From a virus: DNA of 38,942 nucleotides. Under the pieces are notes generated by a model. That model ran no database searches, was not told the origin of the DNA, and saw only the letters and a program-made list of their open reading frames with translations. The DNA is taken from IMG/VR virus record IMGVR_UViG_3300030085_005071, positions 764 to 39,705 of that record; one strand, 5' to 3'. Each line of letters begins with the position of its first letter. Positions within the stretch are counted from its first letter, which is position 1. The translations under genes were made by a program, and so were the position numbers. Positions 1-7,107 of this stretch are shown one piece after another.

Positions 1-2
1 AT

Positions 3-74
3 AATATTAAAAATATTGACATGATGAGACATAGCAATTATTTTAGAAATTTAACAAAAACAAAGGAAATATAA
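3..74 (+). CDS. 3' end of an upstream gene (partial, unknown)
   Basis: An open frame enters from the left edge and stops with TAA at 72-74, directly abutting the ATG at 75. Only about 23 C-terminal residues are visible, ending NYFRNLTKTKEI, and they carry no recognisable domain. The purine-rich AAAGGAA that serves as ribosome binding site for the helicase lies inside this frame, as is usual for tightly packed phage genes. The frame could also be open by chance because it is so short. Confidence 0.5.
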   Translation, partial: NIKNIDMMRHSNYFRNLTKTKEI

Positions 75-1451
75 ATGAACGAAGGAAACCACTATTTTTC
101 TAAATACGGAAAAGACTTTCAAGAAAAAGTATTCCAAGCTTTAATGACTGACAGACAATGGGCAAGTCAAATGATAGAAGTTATGAAATACGATTATTTT
201 GAACTAAAATATCTGCAATTTTTATGCGATAGATTATTTGGATACTATCAAAAATACAGAGATTTTCCTACACTTCCTTTGCTAGTAACAATTATTAAAG
301 ATGAGTTAACAGCAGGTGATGACATTATTCTTAGGGGGCAAGTAATAGAATACCTATCACGAATGAAGTCTTCACCTAATATTGGTGATCTTAAATTTGT
401 AAAAGAAAAATCTTTAGACTTTTGTAAAAAGCAAGCACTCCAGCAAGCACTTGAAGACAGTGTAAAAGCAATTAAGTCTGAGCAATATGAGTCTGTTCTT
501 AACATTATGAAGGAAGCAGTTTTTAAAGGTAATTCATCAACAATTGGTCATGACTTTTTTGAAGACCATGAAAGTCGTTTTCAACTTATTGATCGTGCTA
601 CATGCCCTACGGGTATTAGTCACTTAGACAAAAAAGATGTTTTAAATGGCGGTCTTGGTAGAGGAGAAATTGGAGTCGTAGTAGCCAATACAGGTGTTGG
701 AAAATCACATTACCTAGTTGCTATGGGTTCTGAAGCAATACGTAGAGGAAAAAATGTAGTTCATTATACATTTGAACTAACTGAAACAGCAGTAGGTATT
801 AGATACGATAGTAATTTATGCAAAATACCATCTTCAAATGTTATTCAAAATAAAGACAAAGTTATTCAAACTTATAAGGATAGTAGCTTTGGTAGACTAA
901 TAATTAAGCAATATCCAACAGGTAGCGCAAGCATCGTAACCCTAAGAAATCATCTAGAAAAACTAGCAATGAAAGATTTCAAACCGAGCTTAATCGTTAT
1001 CGATTATGCGGATATTATGCGATCTACACGAACTTACGATTCACTTAGACACGAACTAAAATTAGTATACGAAGAACTTAGGAACCTAGCAATGGAAATG
1101 AACATCCCAATCTGGACAGCATCACAGGCAAATAGAGACTCTGCTAAAGCTGAAGTTGTAGGGTTGGAAAATATGTCTGAGGCGTATGGCAAAGCCATGG
1201 TGGCAGATGTTGTTGTTTCACTTTCACGTAAGCCTATGGAAAAATCTACAGGAGCAGGTCGACTATTTGTAGCAAAAAATCGTGCAGGACGCGACGGGTT
1301 AATGTTTCCAATTAGAATTGATACATCCCGTTCGAAAATTGATGTTCTAGAAGACGTTGGTGAAATGTCGCTAACAGACGCCATCGAAGCCGCAAATGCT
1401 GGAACTAAAAATATGTTAAAATCAAAATGGAAAGAAATAACAGGAAAGTAA
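75..1451 (+). CDS. DnaB-like replicative DNA helicase
   Basis: This 458-residue protein is a RecA-fold hexameric helicase of the DnaB/T4 gp41 type, expected to unwind DNA ahead of the replication fork. The N-terminal ~150 residues are helical, as in the DnaB N-domain. The motor domain follows: Walker A ANTGVGKS at 204-211, the H1a motif YTFELTE at 231-237 with the catalytic Glu, Walker B LIVIDYAD at 306-313, and a TASQANRDS segment near 363 that fits motif H3. The length is typical and no intein is present. The start at 75 is supported by AAAGGAA eight bases upstream. It is followed after 13 bases by the ribonucleotide reductase gene, which has its own AAGGAG site, so the two are probably co-transcribed. 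The family assignment is firm; whether a loader or primase partner is encoded lies outside the window. Confidence 0.93.
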   Translation: MNEGNHYFSKYGKDFQEKVFQALMTDRQWASQMIEVMKYDYFELKYLQFLCDRLFGYYQKYRDFPTLPLLVTIIKDELTAGDDIILRGQVIEYLSRMKSSPNIGDLKFVKEKSLDFCKKQALQQALEDSVKAIKSEQYESVLNIMKEAVFKGNSSTIGHDFFEDHESRFQLIDRATCPTGISHLDKKDVLNGGLGRGEIGVVVANTGVGKSHYLVAMGSEAIRRGKNVVHYTFELTETAVGIRYDSNLCKIPSSNVIQNKDKVIQTYKDSSFGRLIIKQYPTGSASIVTLRNHLEKLAMKDFKPSLIVIDYADIMRSTRTYDSLRHELKLVYEELRNLAMEMNIPIWTASQANRDSAKAEVVGLENMSEAYGKAMVADVVVSLSRKPMEKSTGAGRLFVAKNRAGRDGLMFPIRIDTSRSKIDVLEDVGEMSLTDAIEAANAGTKNMLKSKWKEITGK

Positions 1452-1464
1452 TCAAGGAGAACTA

Positions 1465-3939
1465 ATGTACGATTATCAAAGAGTCTTTGAAGCCTCGCTA
1501 GAATATTTTAACGGTGACGAGCTAGCCGCATCGGTTTTTGCAGGTAAATATGCACTGCAAGATGAAAAAGGGAATTATTTGGAACTAACACCAGATGATA
1601 TGCATAGACGACTAGCAGGTCAGTTCGCAAGAATTGAAAGAAAATATCCTAATAACATGGTCTTGGAAGAGATCTATCAGTTATTTAAAGATTTTAAATA
1701 CGTGGTTCCGCAAGGATCACCAATGAGTGGTATAGGAAATGAAGCAAAAATTCAATCTTTATCGAACTGCTTTGTCATTGAATCCCCCGCTGATTCTTAC
1801 GCGGGCATTCTTAAGACAGATCAAGAGCAAGTGCAAATCATGAAAAGGAGGGGTGGAGTAGGTTTTGACATCTCCACAATCAGACCCAAGGGTATGATAA
1901 CCTCAAACGCTGCAAAAACAACTGATGGTATCGAGGTATTTCTGGACCGTTTCTCTAACTCATGTCGGGAAGTTGCACAAGGTGGAAGACGTGGAGCATT
2001 AATGCTGTCCATTTCAGTTCATCATCCACAAGTGATGGATTTTATCAAGATCAAGAGAGATCTAAAGAGAGTTACTGGTGCGAATATCTCAGTTAGGGTC
2101 ACCGATGAGTTTATGAACGCTGTCAAGGCAGAAGAAGAATATTGTTTAAGATGGCCAGTAGATTCAGAAAACCCGGTGATATCTGAGACTGCGAACGCAA
2201 CAGAAGTTTGGGATGCCCTTATTGAAGGTGCACATGCGTCTGCCGAACCCGGTGTTCTATTCTGGGATACTGCAAAACGCATGACCCCTTCTGACGCTTA
2301 CTCTGACGTTGGTTTTGGATCTGTTTCTACTAATCCGTGTGGTGAAATTATTCTGTCACCTTATGATTCTTGTCGACTTATGCTTATGAATTTGACTTCT
2401 TTTGTAAAAGATCCATGGACAGAAAGTGCTACTTTTAACTGGGGTGAATTTAGAAATAAAACACGTAAGGCACAAAGACTAATGGATGATATGATTGATC
2501 TAGAAATAGAACAGATTGACAAGATCTTATCTAAAATAGACAATGATCCGGAAAATGAGACAGTAAAGTATTACGAGAAAAATCTTTGGAAGACAATACG
2601 TAAAGTAGCTATTGACGGCCGTCGAACGGGTTTAGGTGTTACCGGCCTAGGCGATACAATTGCAATGTTAGGTCAAACGTACGGTTCTGACAAGAGTATC
2701 GAAACAGTTGAAGAAATATATAAATGGTTAACTTTAGCTTCATATGAAGAATCAATTCAGTTGGCAAAAGAAAGAGGCGCTTTTGAAGTTTTTAGTCACA
2801 GAAAAGAAAGAGGGCACCCTTACCTAGAAAGAGTTATTAGTGAATTAACACCAGAAGTTGTTGAAGATTATCGCACTTACGGTCGTCGTAACATTGCAAA
2901 CACTACTACTGCACCTGCCGGTTCAGTTTCTTGTCTCACGCAAACTACGTCAGGAATCGAACCTGCTTTCATGCTGTATTACAAGCGACGCAAGAAAGTA
3001 CAAAACGGTGAAGAAGTGATGTTTGTAGATGATCTTGGTGATAAGTGGACAGAGTTTATGGTGTATCACCACGGTTTCAAACAGTGGCTAGATGCTAACG
3101 GTGGTTCTTATGATGAAGATGATATACAGACTACTGCCAGACGTTCGCCTTATTACGGTGCAACTGCAAATGAAATTGATTGGCGTGCAAAAGTAAAACT
3201 CCAATCAGTGGCTCAAAAATGGATCTGTCATGCCATTTCAAATACCACAAATCTTCCTGCGGGTATTGATGTAGATACAGTGAAAGATATCTACATGCTT
3301 GGTTGGGAACTAGGGTGTAAGGGTGTAACAGTTTATCGGGACGGTTCTCGTTCAGGTGTATTAGTATCAACAGACGATAAGAAAGAAGAAAAACCTTTTG
3401 GTGAAAGGCATGCTCCTAAAAGACCTGACGAATTAGAATGTGATATATATCACACTTCAGTCAAAGGTCAAAAATGGGTCGTTCTTGTCGGACTCCTTGA
3501 AGGAAAGCCCTATGAGGTGATTGGCGGAGAAGCATCACAAATTGAAATACCACGTAAATTTAAAAAAGGCAGACTAAATAAGCGTACTTTTAAAACTACA
3601 AATTCAAAATATGACTTAACAATTGGTGAAGATGATCCTCTCTCAATTAAAGATGTAGTTAGTATGTTTGATAATGCAAATCATGCTGGATATACTCGAA
3701 CAATTAGTTTGGCACTACGTCACGGAGCACCAGTTCAATACTTAGTCGAACAAATGCAAAAAGATAAAGAAGCTGACCTGTTTAGTTTTTCAAAGGTTAT
3801 TGCCCGATGTCTTAAAAATTATATCGTAGACGGAACTACTGTTGACAAAACATGTCCCCATTGTGGTGCAGAAGGTAGTTTGGTATACCAGGAGGGGTGT
3901 GTCACATGCAAATCTTGCGGTTCATCAAAATGTGGCTAA
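1465..3939 (+). CDS. nrdJ: Adenosylcobalamin-dependent (class II) ribonucleotide reductase
   Basis: This 824-residue enzyme reduces ribonucleotides to deoxyribonucleotides through a thiyl radical. Visible hallmarks are LSNCF with the first redox Cys (C102), STNPCGEI with N290, C292 (thiyl radical site) and E294, and the partner Cys at C303. TTTAPAGSVS (near 485) and GCKGVTVYRDGSRSG near the end of the barrel are typical of B12-dependent NrdJ-type enzymes. The C-terminus is a Cys-rich tail with CPHCG, CVTC and CGSSKCG, which in this class holds the cysteines that regenerate the active site. No N-terminal ATP-cone is seen, and no small radical subunit follows, which supports class II over class I. 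Activity would depend on cobalamin supplied by the host or medium. It sits directly after the helicase with AAGGAG before its ATG. A similar sequence is often called simply ribonucleoside-diphosphate reductase. Confidence 0.92.
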   Translation: MYDYQRVFEASLEYFNGDELAASVFAGKYALQDEKGNYLELTPDDMHRRLAGQFARIERKYPNNMVLEEIYQLFKDFKYVVPQGSPMSGIGNEAKIQSLSNCFVIESPADSYAGILKTDQEQVQIMKRRGGVGFDISTIRPKGMITSNAAKTTDGIEVFLDRFSNSCREVAQGGRRGALMLSISVHHPQVMDFIKIKRDLKRVTGANISVRVTDEFMNAVKAEEEYCLRWPVDSENPVISETANATEVWDALIEGAHASAEPGVLFWDTAKRMTPSDAYSDVGFGSVSTNPCGEIILSPYDSCRLMLMNLTSFVKDPWTESATFNWGEFRNKTRKAQRLMDDMIDLEIEQIDKILSKIDNDPENETVKYYEKNLWKTIRKVAIDGRRTGLGVTGLGDTIAMLGQTYGSDKSIETVEEIYKWLTLASYEESIQLAKERGAFEVFSHRKERGHPYLERVISELTPEVVEDYRTYGRRNIANTTTAPAGSVSCLTQTTSGIEPAFMLYYKRRKKVQNGEEVMFVDDLGDKWTEFMVYHHGFKQWLDANGGSYDEDDIQTTARRSPYYGATANEIDWRAKVKLQSVAQKWICHAISNTTNLPAGIDVDTVKDIYMLGWELGCKGVTVYRDGSRSGVLVSTDDKKEEKPFGERHAPKRPDELECDIYHTSVKGQKWVVLVGLLEGKPYEVIGGEASQIEIPRKFKKGRLNKRTFKTTNSKYDLTIGEDDPLSIKDVVSMFDNANHAGYTRTISLALRHGAPVQYLVEQMQKDKEADLFSFSKVIARCLKNYIVDGTTVDKTCPHCGAEGSLVYQEGCVTCKSCGSSKCG

Positions 3940-3986
3940 AGCCATGTCCTTGCTGTGATTGTGACCCTTGTGACTGCCATTATTAA
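3930..3986 (+). CDS. Possible 18-residue Cys-rich mini-ORF overlapping the RNR stop
   Basis: An ATG at 3930 in the -1 frame relative to the reductase opens a short frame, MWLKPCPCCDCDPCDCHY, ending with TAA at 3984-3986. Six of 18 residues are Cys. It has no convincing ribosome binding site but could be read by translational coupling or by a -1 slip near the reductase stop at 3937-3939, which would replace the last residues of its Cys-rich tail with a longer one. Chance is a serious alternative because the frame is so short. Confidence 0.25.
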   Translation: MWLKPCPCCDCDPCDCHY

Positions 3987-4050
3987 TAAATTAAATAGAT
4001 TTTGAAAACGCTATTTTTTTTATATATTTATAATGGTTGCGGAGAAAAAT

Positions 4051-4917
4051 ATGAAAATTAAAAAAAGAGACTTACTTGTTTTGATTGAATCTTATGTAAA
4101 TGAACAAGCATTAGATTTAGAACTACCGACTAGTGATAAAACACCTGCATCAGAACAACAAATTAAAACTGCCATAAATGATTTAGCCTACTTTTATGAC
4201 AGAGCAAAAGATTTAAAAGTGTTTCTTCGTAATCAAATTTCAAGCCTGGAATCAAGTTTTGGTACTATACAGACAATGACGTTAGATAATATCGCATCAG
4301 TTAAGTCAGTCATGTCTAATCTTCCAGGTACAGAAGGTATGATGAATCAACTTGACTCAGCATTGGCAATTATGAAAAAAATAGATAGTGCTATTTCAGG
4401 TTTTGAGTCTTTATTTGCTTCACCTATTGATTCTAAAAAATGGGCAAAGGGAATTGTAGAAAAATACATGGTTAATCCAGAGAGGTTTGCAAATCAACCT
4501 GACATGTCTCGTTTATTAAATTCATTTCGTTTGTTAGGAGAATCGCTAGGTTTAATTGTTGACGCTTTCAAAGGTATGATAAGAATTTACAATAAATCAA
4601 CAATGCCCAACCCAAATACAAATAAAGATGAACCTAGTGGCTTGTTATTCTTATTTAACATGTTAATTTTACTTCCTAAGGCATTGCTTGATATTAACAT
4701 GCAGGAACAACTTTTAACAGAAAATATTTCATTTCTTAAAGAGGTATTTCCAGAGCATCCACAAGTATTAGGTTTAGTTAAATTAATGGAAGAATTGTTA
4801 AGAGCAAATCAGGAAGTAAAAAAACTAGGAAGTAGTCTATCTAATATTAGTTTTTCAAGCAATAGAGACGCTAAAACGCAAGAAAGATTTAATGATGATT
4901 ATGAGGTAGGATTTTAA
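4051..4917 (+). CDS. Virion-type protein with capsid-targeting-like N-terminus, unknown function
   Basis: A 288-residue protein of unknown function. I place the start at 4051, not at the in-frame ATG at 4033, because GGAG at 4040-4043 is correctly spaced only for 4051 and because the N-terminus then reads MKIKKRDLLVLIESYVNEQ. This is the short basic amphipathic peptide with L-I-E and V-N-E that recurs in many proteins of this window. The rest is predicted to be mostly alpha-helical, with long heptad-like stretches around residues 40-110 and a Leu-rich hydrophobic segment near 205-215 (LLFLFNMLILLPKALL) that could be buried or membrane-associated. The AT-rich leader holds TATAAT at 4029-4034, but it is very close to the start and lacks the -35 element seen elsewhere. 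A terminator follows the gene. Confidence 0.75.
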   Translation: MKIKKRDLLVLIESYVNEQALDLELPTSDKTPASEQQIKTAINDLAYFYDRAKDLKVFLRNQISSLESSFGTIQTMTLDNIASVKSVMSNLPGTEGMMNQLDSALAIMKKIDSAISGFESLFASPIDSKKWAKGIVEKYMVNPERFANQPDMSRLLNSFRLLGESLGLIVDAFKGMIRIYNKSTMPNPNTNKDEPSGLLFLFNMLILLPKALLDINMQEQLLTENISFLKEVFPEHPQVLGLVKLMEELLRANQEVKKLGSSLSNISFSSNRDAKTQERFNDDYEVGF

Positions 4918-4944
4918 AAATTAATCATTACTAGTCTAAAAACT

Positions 4945-4973
4945 AAAGAGAGGTGTAATAACCTCTCTTTTTT
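4945..4973 (+). terminator. Rho-independent terminator
   Basis: A perfect 10-bp stem (AAAGAGAGGT at 4945-4954 and ACCTCTCTTT at 4961-4970) with a six-base loop GTAATA is followed by a T run. It closes the transcript of the gene at 4051-4917. Its loop also contains part of the -35 element of the next promoter. Confidence 0.85.
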
Positions 4974-4981
4974 GTTATAAT
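4953..4981 (+). promoter_or_regulatory. Promoter of the nTGTAA-N17-TATAAT class, before the ClpP-like gene
   Basis: GTGTAA at 4953-4958 and TATAAT at 4976-4981 are separated by 17 bases, and TG at 4973-4974 gives an extended -10. The -35 element overlaps the loop and stem of the terminator. The same 13 bases TGTTATAATAAAA occur before the polymerase gene at 29088. Confidence 0.75.
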
Positions 4982-5012
4982 AAAAACATAAATAATTTAT
5001 AAAGGAGAAAAA

Positions 5013-5615
5013 ATGCTTTGGAAATATAACACGTCCCCGTTAGTTAAAGAATATGAATTACACATGCAACCGGTAATTGTGACAGTAAATAAATTTGATG
5101 AAGAAAGCGCAAAAGAGTTTAGAACTAAAATGGCCATGGCACATAACACCGGTCAAAAAGTTATCCCCATTGTTATTGATAGCTATGGTGGTCAGGTATA
5201 TTCGCTAATGTCAATGATTTCTACAATTAAGAATTCAGAATTGCCTATCGCAACAATTATTCAAGGTAAGGCAATGTCTTGCGGCGCTATTTTAGCATCG
5301 TTTGGAGAAGAAGGGCGTAGATTTATGGATCCTAATGCGACTATGATGATACATGATGTAAGTTCAGGCCAGCTAGGAAAAGTAGAAGAAGTAAAAGCAT
5401 CAGCGAAAGAGTCAGATCGATTAAATCAAATTGTTTATAAAATGATGGCACAGAATTGCGGTAAGGCAGATGACTATTTTCTTAAGTTAGTAGATAAGAA
5501 AAAACACGCTGACTGGTTTTTAGATGCAGCTGAAGCTAAAAAGCATGGTTTAGTTAATCACCTTCGTGTACCAAAAATTAGCATAAACTTGAATGTTAGT
5601 ATCGATCTTGAATAA
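5013..5615 (+). CDS. ClpP-like (S14 family) serine protease
   Basis: A 200-residue protein with the ClpP/crotonase fold. The catalytic triad is visible: S89 in GKAMSCGA, H114 in MMIHDV and D167 in HADWFLDAAEAKKHGLVN, which aligns well with the end of bacterial ClpP. The oxyanion region IDSYGGQV (55-62) is also conserved. The length matches ClpP and there is no large extension. In phages, proteases of this fold serve either as prohead maturation proteases or as ClpP-like degraders; the sequence alone does not decide. It has its own promoter and an AAAGGAG site, and lies next to a gene whose product carries a capsid-targeting-like tag, which makes a maturation role worth testing. Protease fold and triad are firm; the substrate is inference. 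Confidence 0.85.
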   Translation: MLWKYNTSPLVKEYELHMQPVIVTVNKFDEESAKEFRTKMAMAHNTGQKVIPIVIDSYGGQVYSLMSMISTIKNSELPIATIIQGKAMSCGAILASFGEEGRRFMDPNATMMIHDVSSGQLGKVEEVKASAKESDRLNQIVYKMMAQNCGKADDYFLKLVDKKKHADWFLDAAEAKKHGLVNHLRVPKISINLNVSIDLE

Positions 5616-5638
5616 TTATATATTATTTAGGAGATATT

Positions 5639-6100
5639 ATGGAAGATTATGTAGTCAAGTACATTGGTTGTACAAAAGCTTTATTATCATGGTTTCATGC
5701 TGCACACCACGTGACAAAAGGAAGTGGTTTTGCAGGTGATCATGTCAATCTTTACGGAGAAATATATAACGGAATTAATGAAGACTTTGACGCACTAGTT
5801 GAAAAATTTATTGTCGTTTGTGACACAGAAAAAGTTGCATGCCCACTCAATGCAACACTAGAATCTGTTCCCTTCTTAATGCAGTTTACCTCACCTGTTG
5901 ACTTAAATCCCGATGCAATAGCAGCTGTAGGATTACAATTTATGAGACATCATGTAGATCATTTAACTAAATTGTATCATCAACTTGAAAGTAAACGTTT
6001 GTTAACATTAGGGGCAGATGATTATTTAGCTGCAGCAGCTAATCAATATGAGAAATATGTATATTTACTCGGACAAAGAGTCAAGAGTGGGAGAGTTTAA
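5639..6100 (+). CDS. Dps/ferritin-like protein
   Basis: A 153-residue protein that resembles the Dps branch of the ferritin superfamily, whose members form shells that oxidise and store iron and may bind DNA. The segment HHVTKGSGFAGDH (23-35) matches the Dps HWNVKGxxFxxLH motif, and the following LYGEIY and DALVE (51-55) place an Asp and a Glu where the ferroxidase ligands lie, with one extra residue in between. The length is typical for Dps. An RBS (TTAGGAG) precedes the ATG, and its stop overlaps the start of the amidase by one base, so the two are translationally coupled. It may protect DNA or scavenge iron or peroxide. The fold assignment is a motif-level judgement and ferroxidase activity is unproven. 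Confidence 0.65.
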   Translation: MEDYVVKYIGCTKALLSWFHAAHHVTKGSGFAGDHVNLYGEIYNGINEDFDALVEKFIVVCDTEKVACPLNATLESVPFLMQFTSPVDLNPDAIAAVGLQFMRHHVDHLTKLYHQLESKRLLTLGADDYLAAAANQYEKYVYLLGQRVKSGRV

Positions 6101-6993
6101 TGGATAAAGTTTTTTATAATCAAAGTAGTGCAGCTAATCTAGGATGGAAACCTGACTGGTTTGGAGAGAATGAATTTGATGACGATTTAGTTTTGGCAAT
6201 TGCTGCTTGGCAGAAAAAGAATGGGCTTAAGGCAGATGGTCTATGCGGACCAGGTACATTTAGGAGAATATTTACTGAGAGACAAAGCGAGATTGATAAA
6301 TATGAACCTGATCTGATCAAAGATAAAGATGAGTCTTTTATTGTGCATCAAGGTAATTTTTTTCCTATCGATTGGCCAAAGGTAGTGTTGTGGTCAGAAG
6401 AAAAAGGCTATAAAGCAAGGAAAGGATATACTTCTTATTTTGAACCACGCGATATTAAAATGTTTGTTAATCACTGGGATGTCTGCCTAAACAGTAGATC
6501 TTGTTATAAAGTGTTAGACAAGCGCGGTTTAGCAGTACATTTTTTAATTGATAATGATGGAACAATATTTCAACTTCTAGATATGAATCATGCAGCTTAT
6601 CACGCCGGTAGCAAGAAACATAATCACAGCACCGTTGGTGTTGAAATATCAAATGCATATGATCCAAAATACCAGTCATGGTACGAGAAAAATGGTTTTG
6701 GTAGAAGACCTATCATGGAAGGGCAAGAAGTGCATGGTAAAGCTTTAGGTGATTTTACGGGATTCTATGATATTCAGCTCCAGGCTCTTAAAGCACTTTG
6801 GAAAGCTGTTCATGAGGCAACTGGTGTACCTCTGAAGTGCCCACTAGATAAAAATGGCAACACACTTAAGAAAGTATCAACTTCTGCTGCAGCAAACAGC
6901 TACAAAGGTTTTGTTAGCCATTATCATTTGACAAGTAGAAAAATTGATTGTGCCGGCTTAGACATTAGTGGCTTATTAAAAGAAATAAAATAA
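6100..6993 (+). CDS. N-acetylmuramoyl-L-alanine amidase with peptidoglycan-binding domain
   Basis: This 297-residue enzyme is expected to cut the amide bond between N-acetylmuramic acid and L-alanine in peptidoglycan. Residues ~8-60 resemble a PG_binding_1 repeat (LVLAIAAWQKKNGLKADGL followed by GPGTFRRI). The Amidase_2 (T7 lysozyme-like) domain follows at ~115-290, with zinc ligand candidates H125 (VNHWD), H276 (SHYHLTS) and C284 (KIDCAGLD), and the conserved AAYHAGSKKHNHSTVGVEIS segment around 165-184. No signal peptide or membrane segment is seen. It could be the lysis endolysin or a virion-associated enzyme; the absence of a nearby holin and its place just before the tail-fibre genes leave both open. 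Confidence 0.88.
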   Translation: MDKVFYNQSSAANLGWKPDWFGENEFDDDLVLAIAAWQKKNGLKADGLCGPGTFRRIFTERQSEIDKYEPDLIKDKDESFIVHQGNFFPIDWPKVVLWSEEKGYKARKGYTSYFEPRDIKMFVNHWDVCLNSRSCYKVLDKRGLAVHFLIDNDGTIFQLLDMNHAAYHAGSKKHNHSTVGVEISNAYDPKYQSWYEKNGFGRRPIMEGQEVHGKALGDFTGFYDIQLQALKALWKAVHEATGVPLKCPLDKNGNTLKKVSTSAAANSYKGFVSHYHLTSRKIDCAGLDISGLLKEIK

Positions 6994-7021
6994 TTTTTAA
7001 CACTTTGTTCTGTTAATATAT

Positions 7022-7078
7022 ACTTATAACATCATGCACTATCCAGTATCAGGTATATACCTGCATGGTGTTGTAAGT
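7022..7078 (+). promoter_or_regulatory. Strong RNA hairpin in the leader of the large fibre gene
   Basis: ACTTATAACATCATGCA (7022-7038) pairs with TGCATGGTGTTGTAAGT (7062-7078) as an uninterrupted 17-bp RNA stem containing two U-G wobbles. The wobbles are stable only in the + strand RNA, which points to an RNA element and not a DNA operator. The 23-base loop contains the palindrome GGTATATACC at 7052-7061. No U run follows immediately, so a simple terminator is not the best reading. It may stabilise or regulate the fibre mRNA. Confidence 0.6.
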
Positions 7079-7096
7079 TTTAGTTTAGTTTAGTTT
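7079..7096 (+). repeat. TTTAG tandem repeat before the fibre gene
   Basis: Three perfect TTTAG units (7079-7093) run into TTTGAG. They lie between the hairpin and the ATG at 7108, where a Shine-Dalgarno sequence would be expected but is absent. A U-rich unstructured leader of this kind could help ribosome binding through protein S1, or the repeat may be a chance low-complexity tract. Confidence 0.5.
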
Positions 7097-7107
7097 GAGT
7101 ATAGTTA

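Noticed and set aside
1034-1384. Minus-strand open frame of 116 codons inside the helicase gene
   Set aside because: It lies entirely opposite a well-supported helicase domain, has no ribosome binding site and encodes no recognisable motif.
3131-3370. Minus-strand open frame opposite the ribonucleotide reductase
   Set aside because: The plus-strand protein has conserved family motifs across this region; the reverse frame is a shadow.
1465-3939. Possible intein in the reductase, helicase or polymerase
   Set aside because: All three align with their families at normal length and their active-site motifs are not interrupted.
4021-4036. TATAAT at 4029-4034 as the promoter of the gene at 4051
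   Set aside because: The predicted RNA start would fall on the ribosome binding site and no -35 element is present at 17 bases; left as an unsupported possibility.
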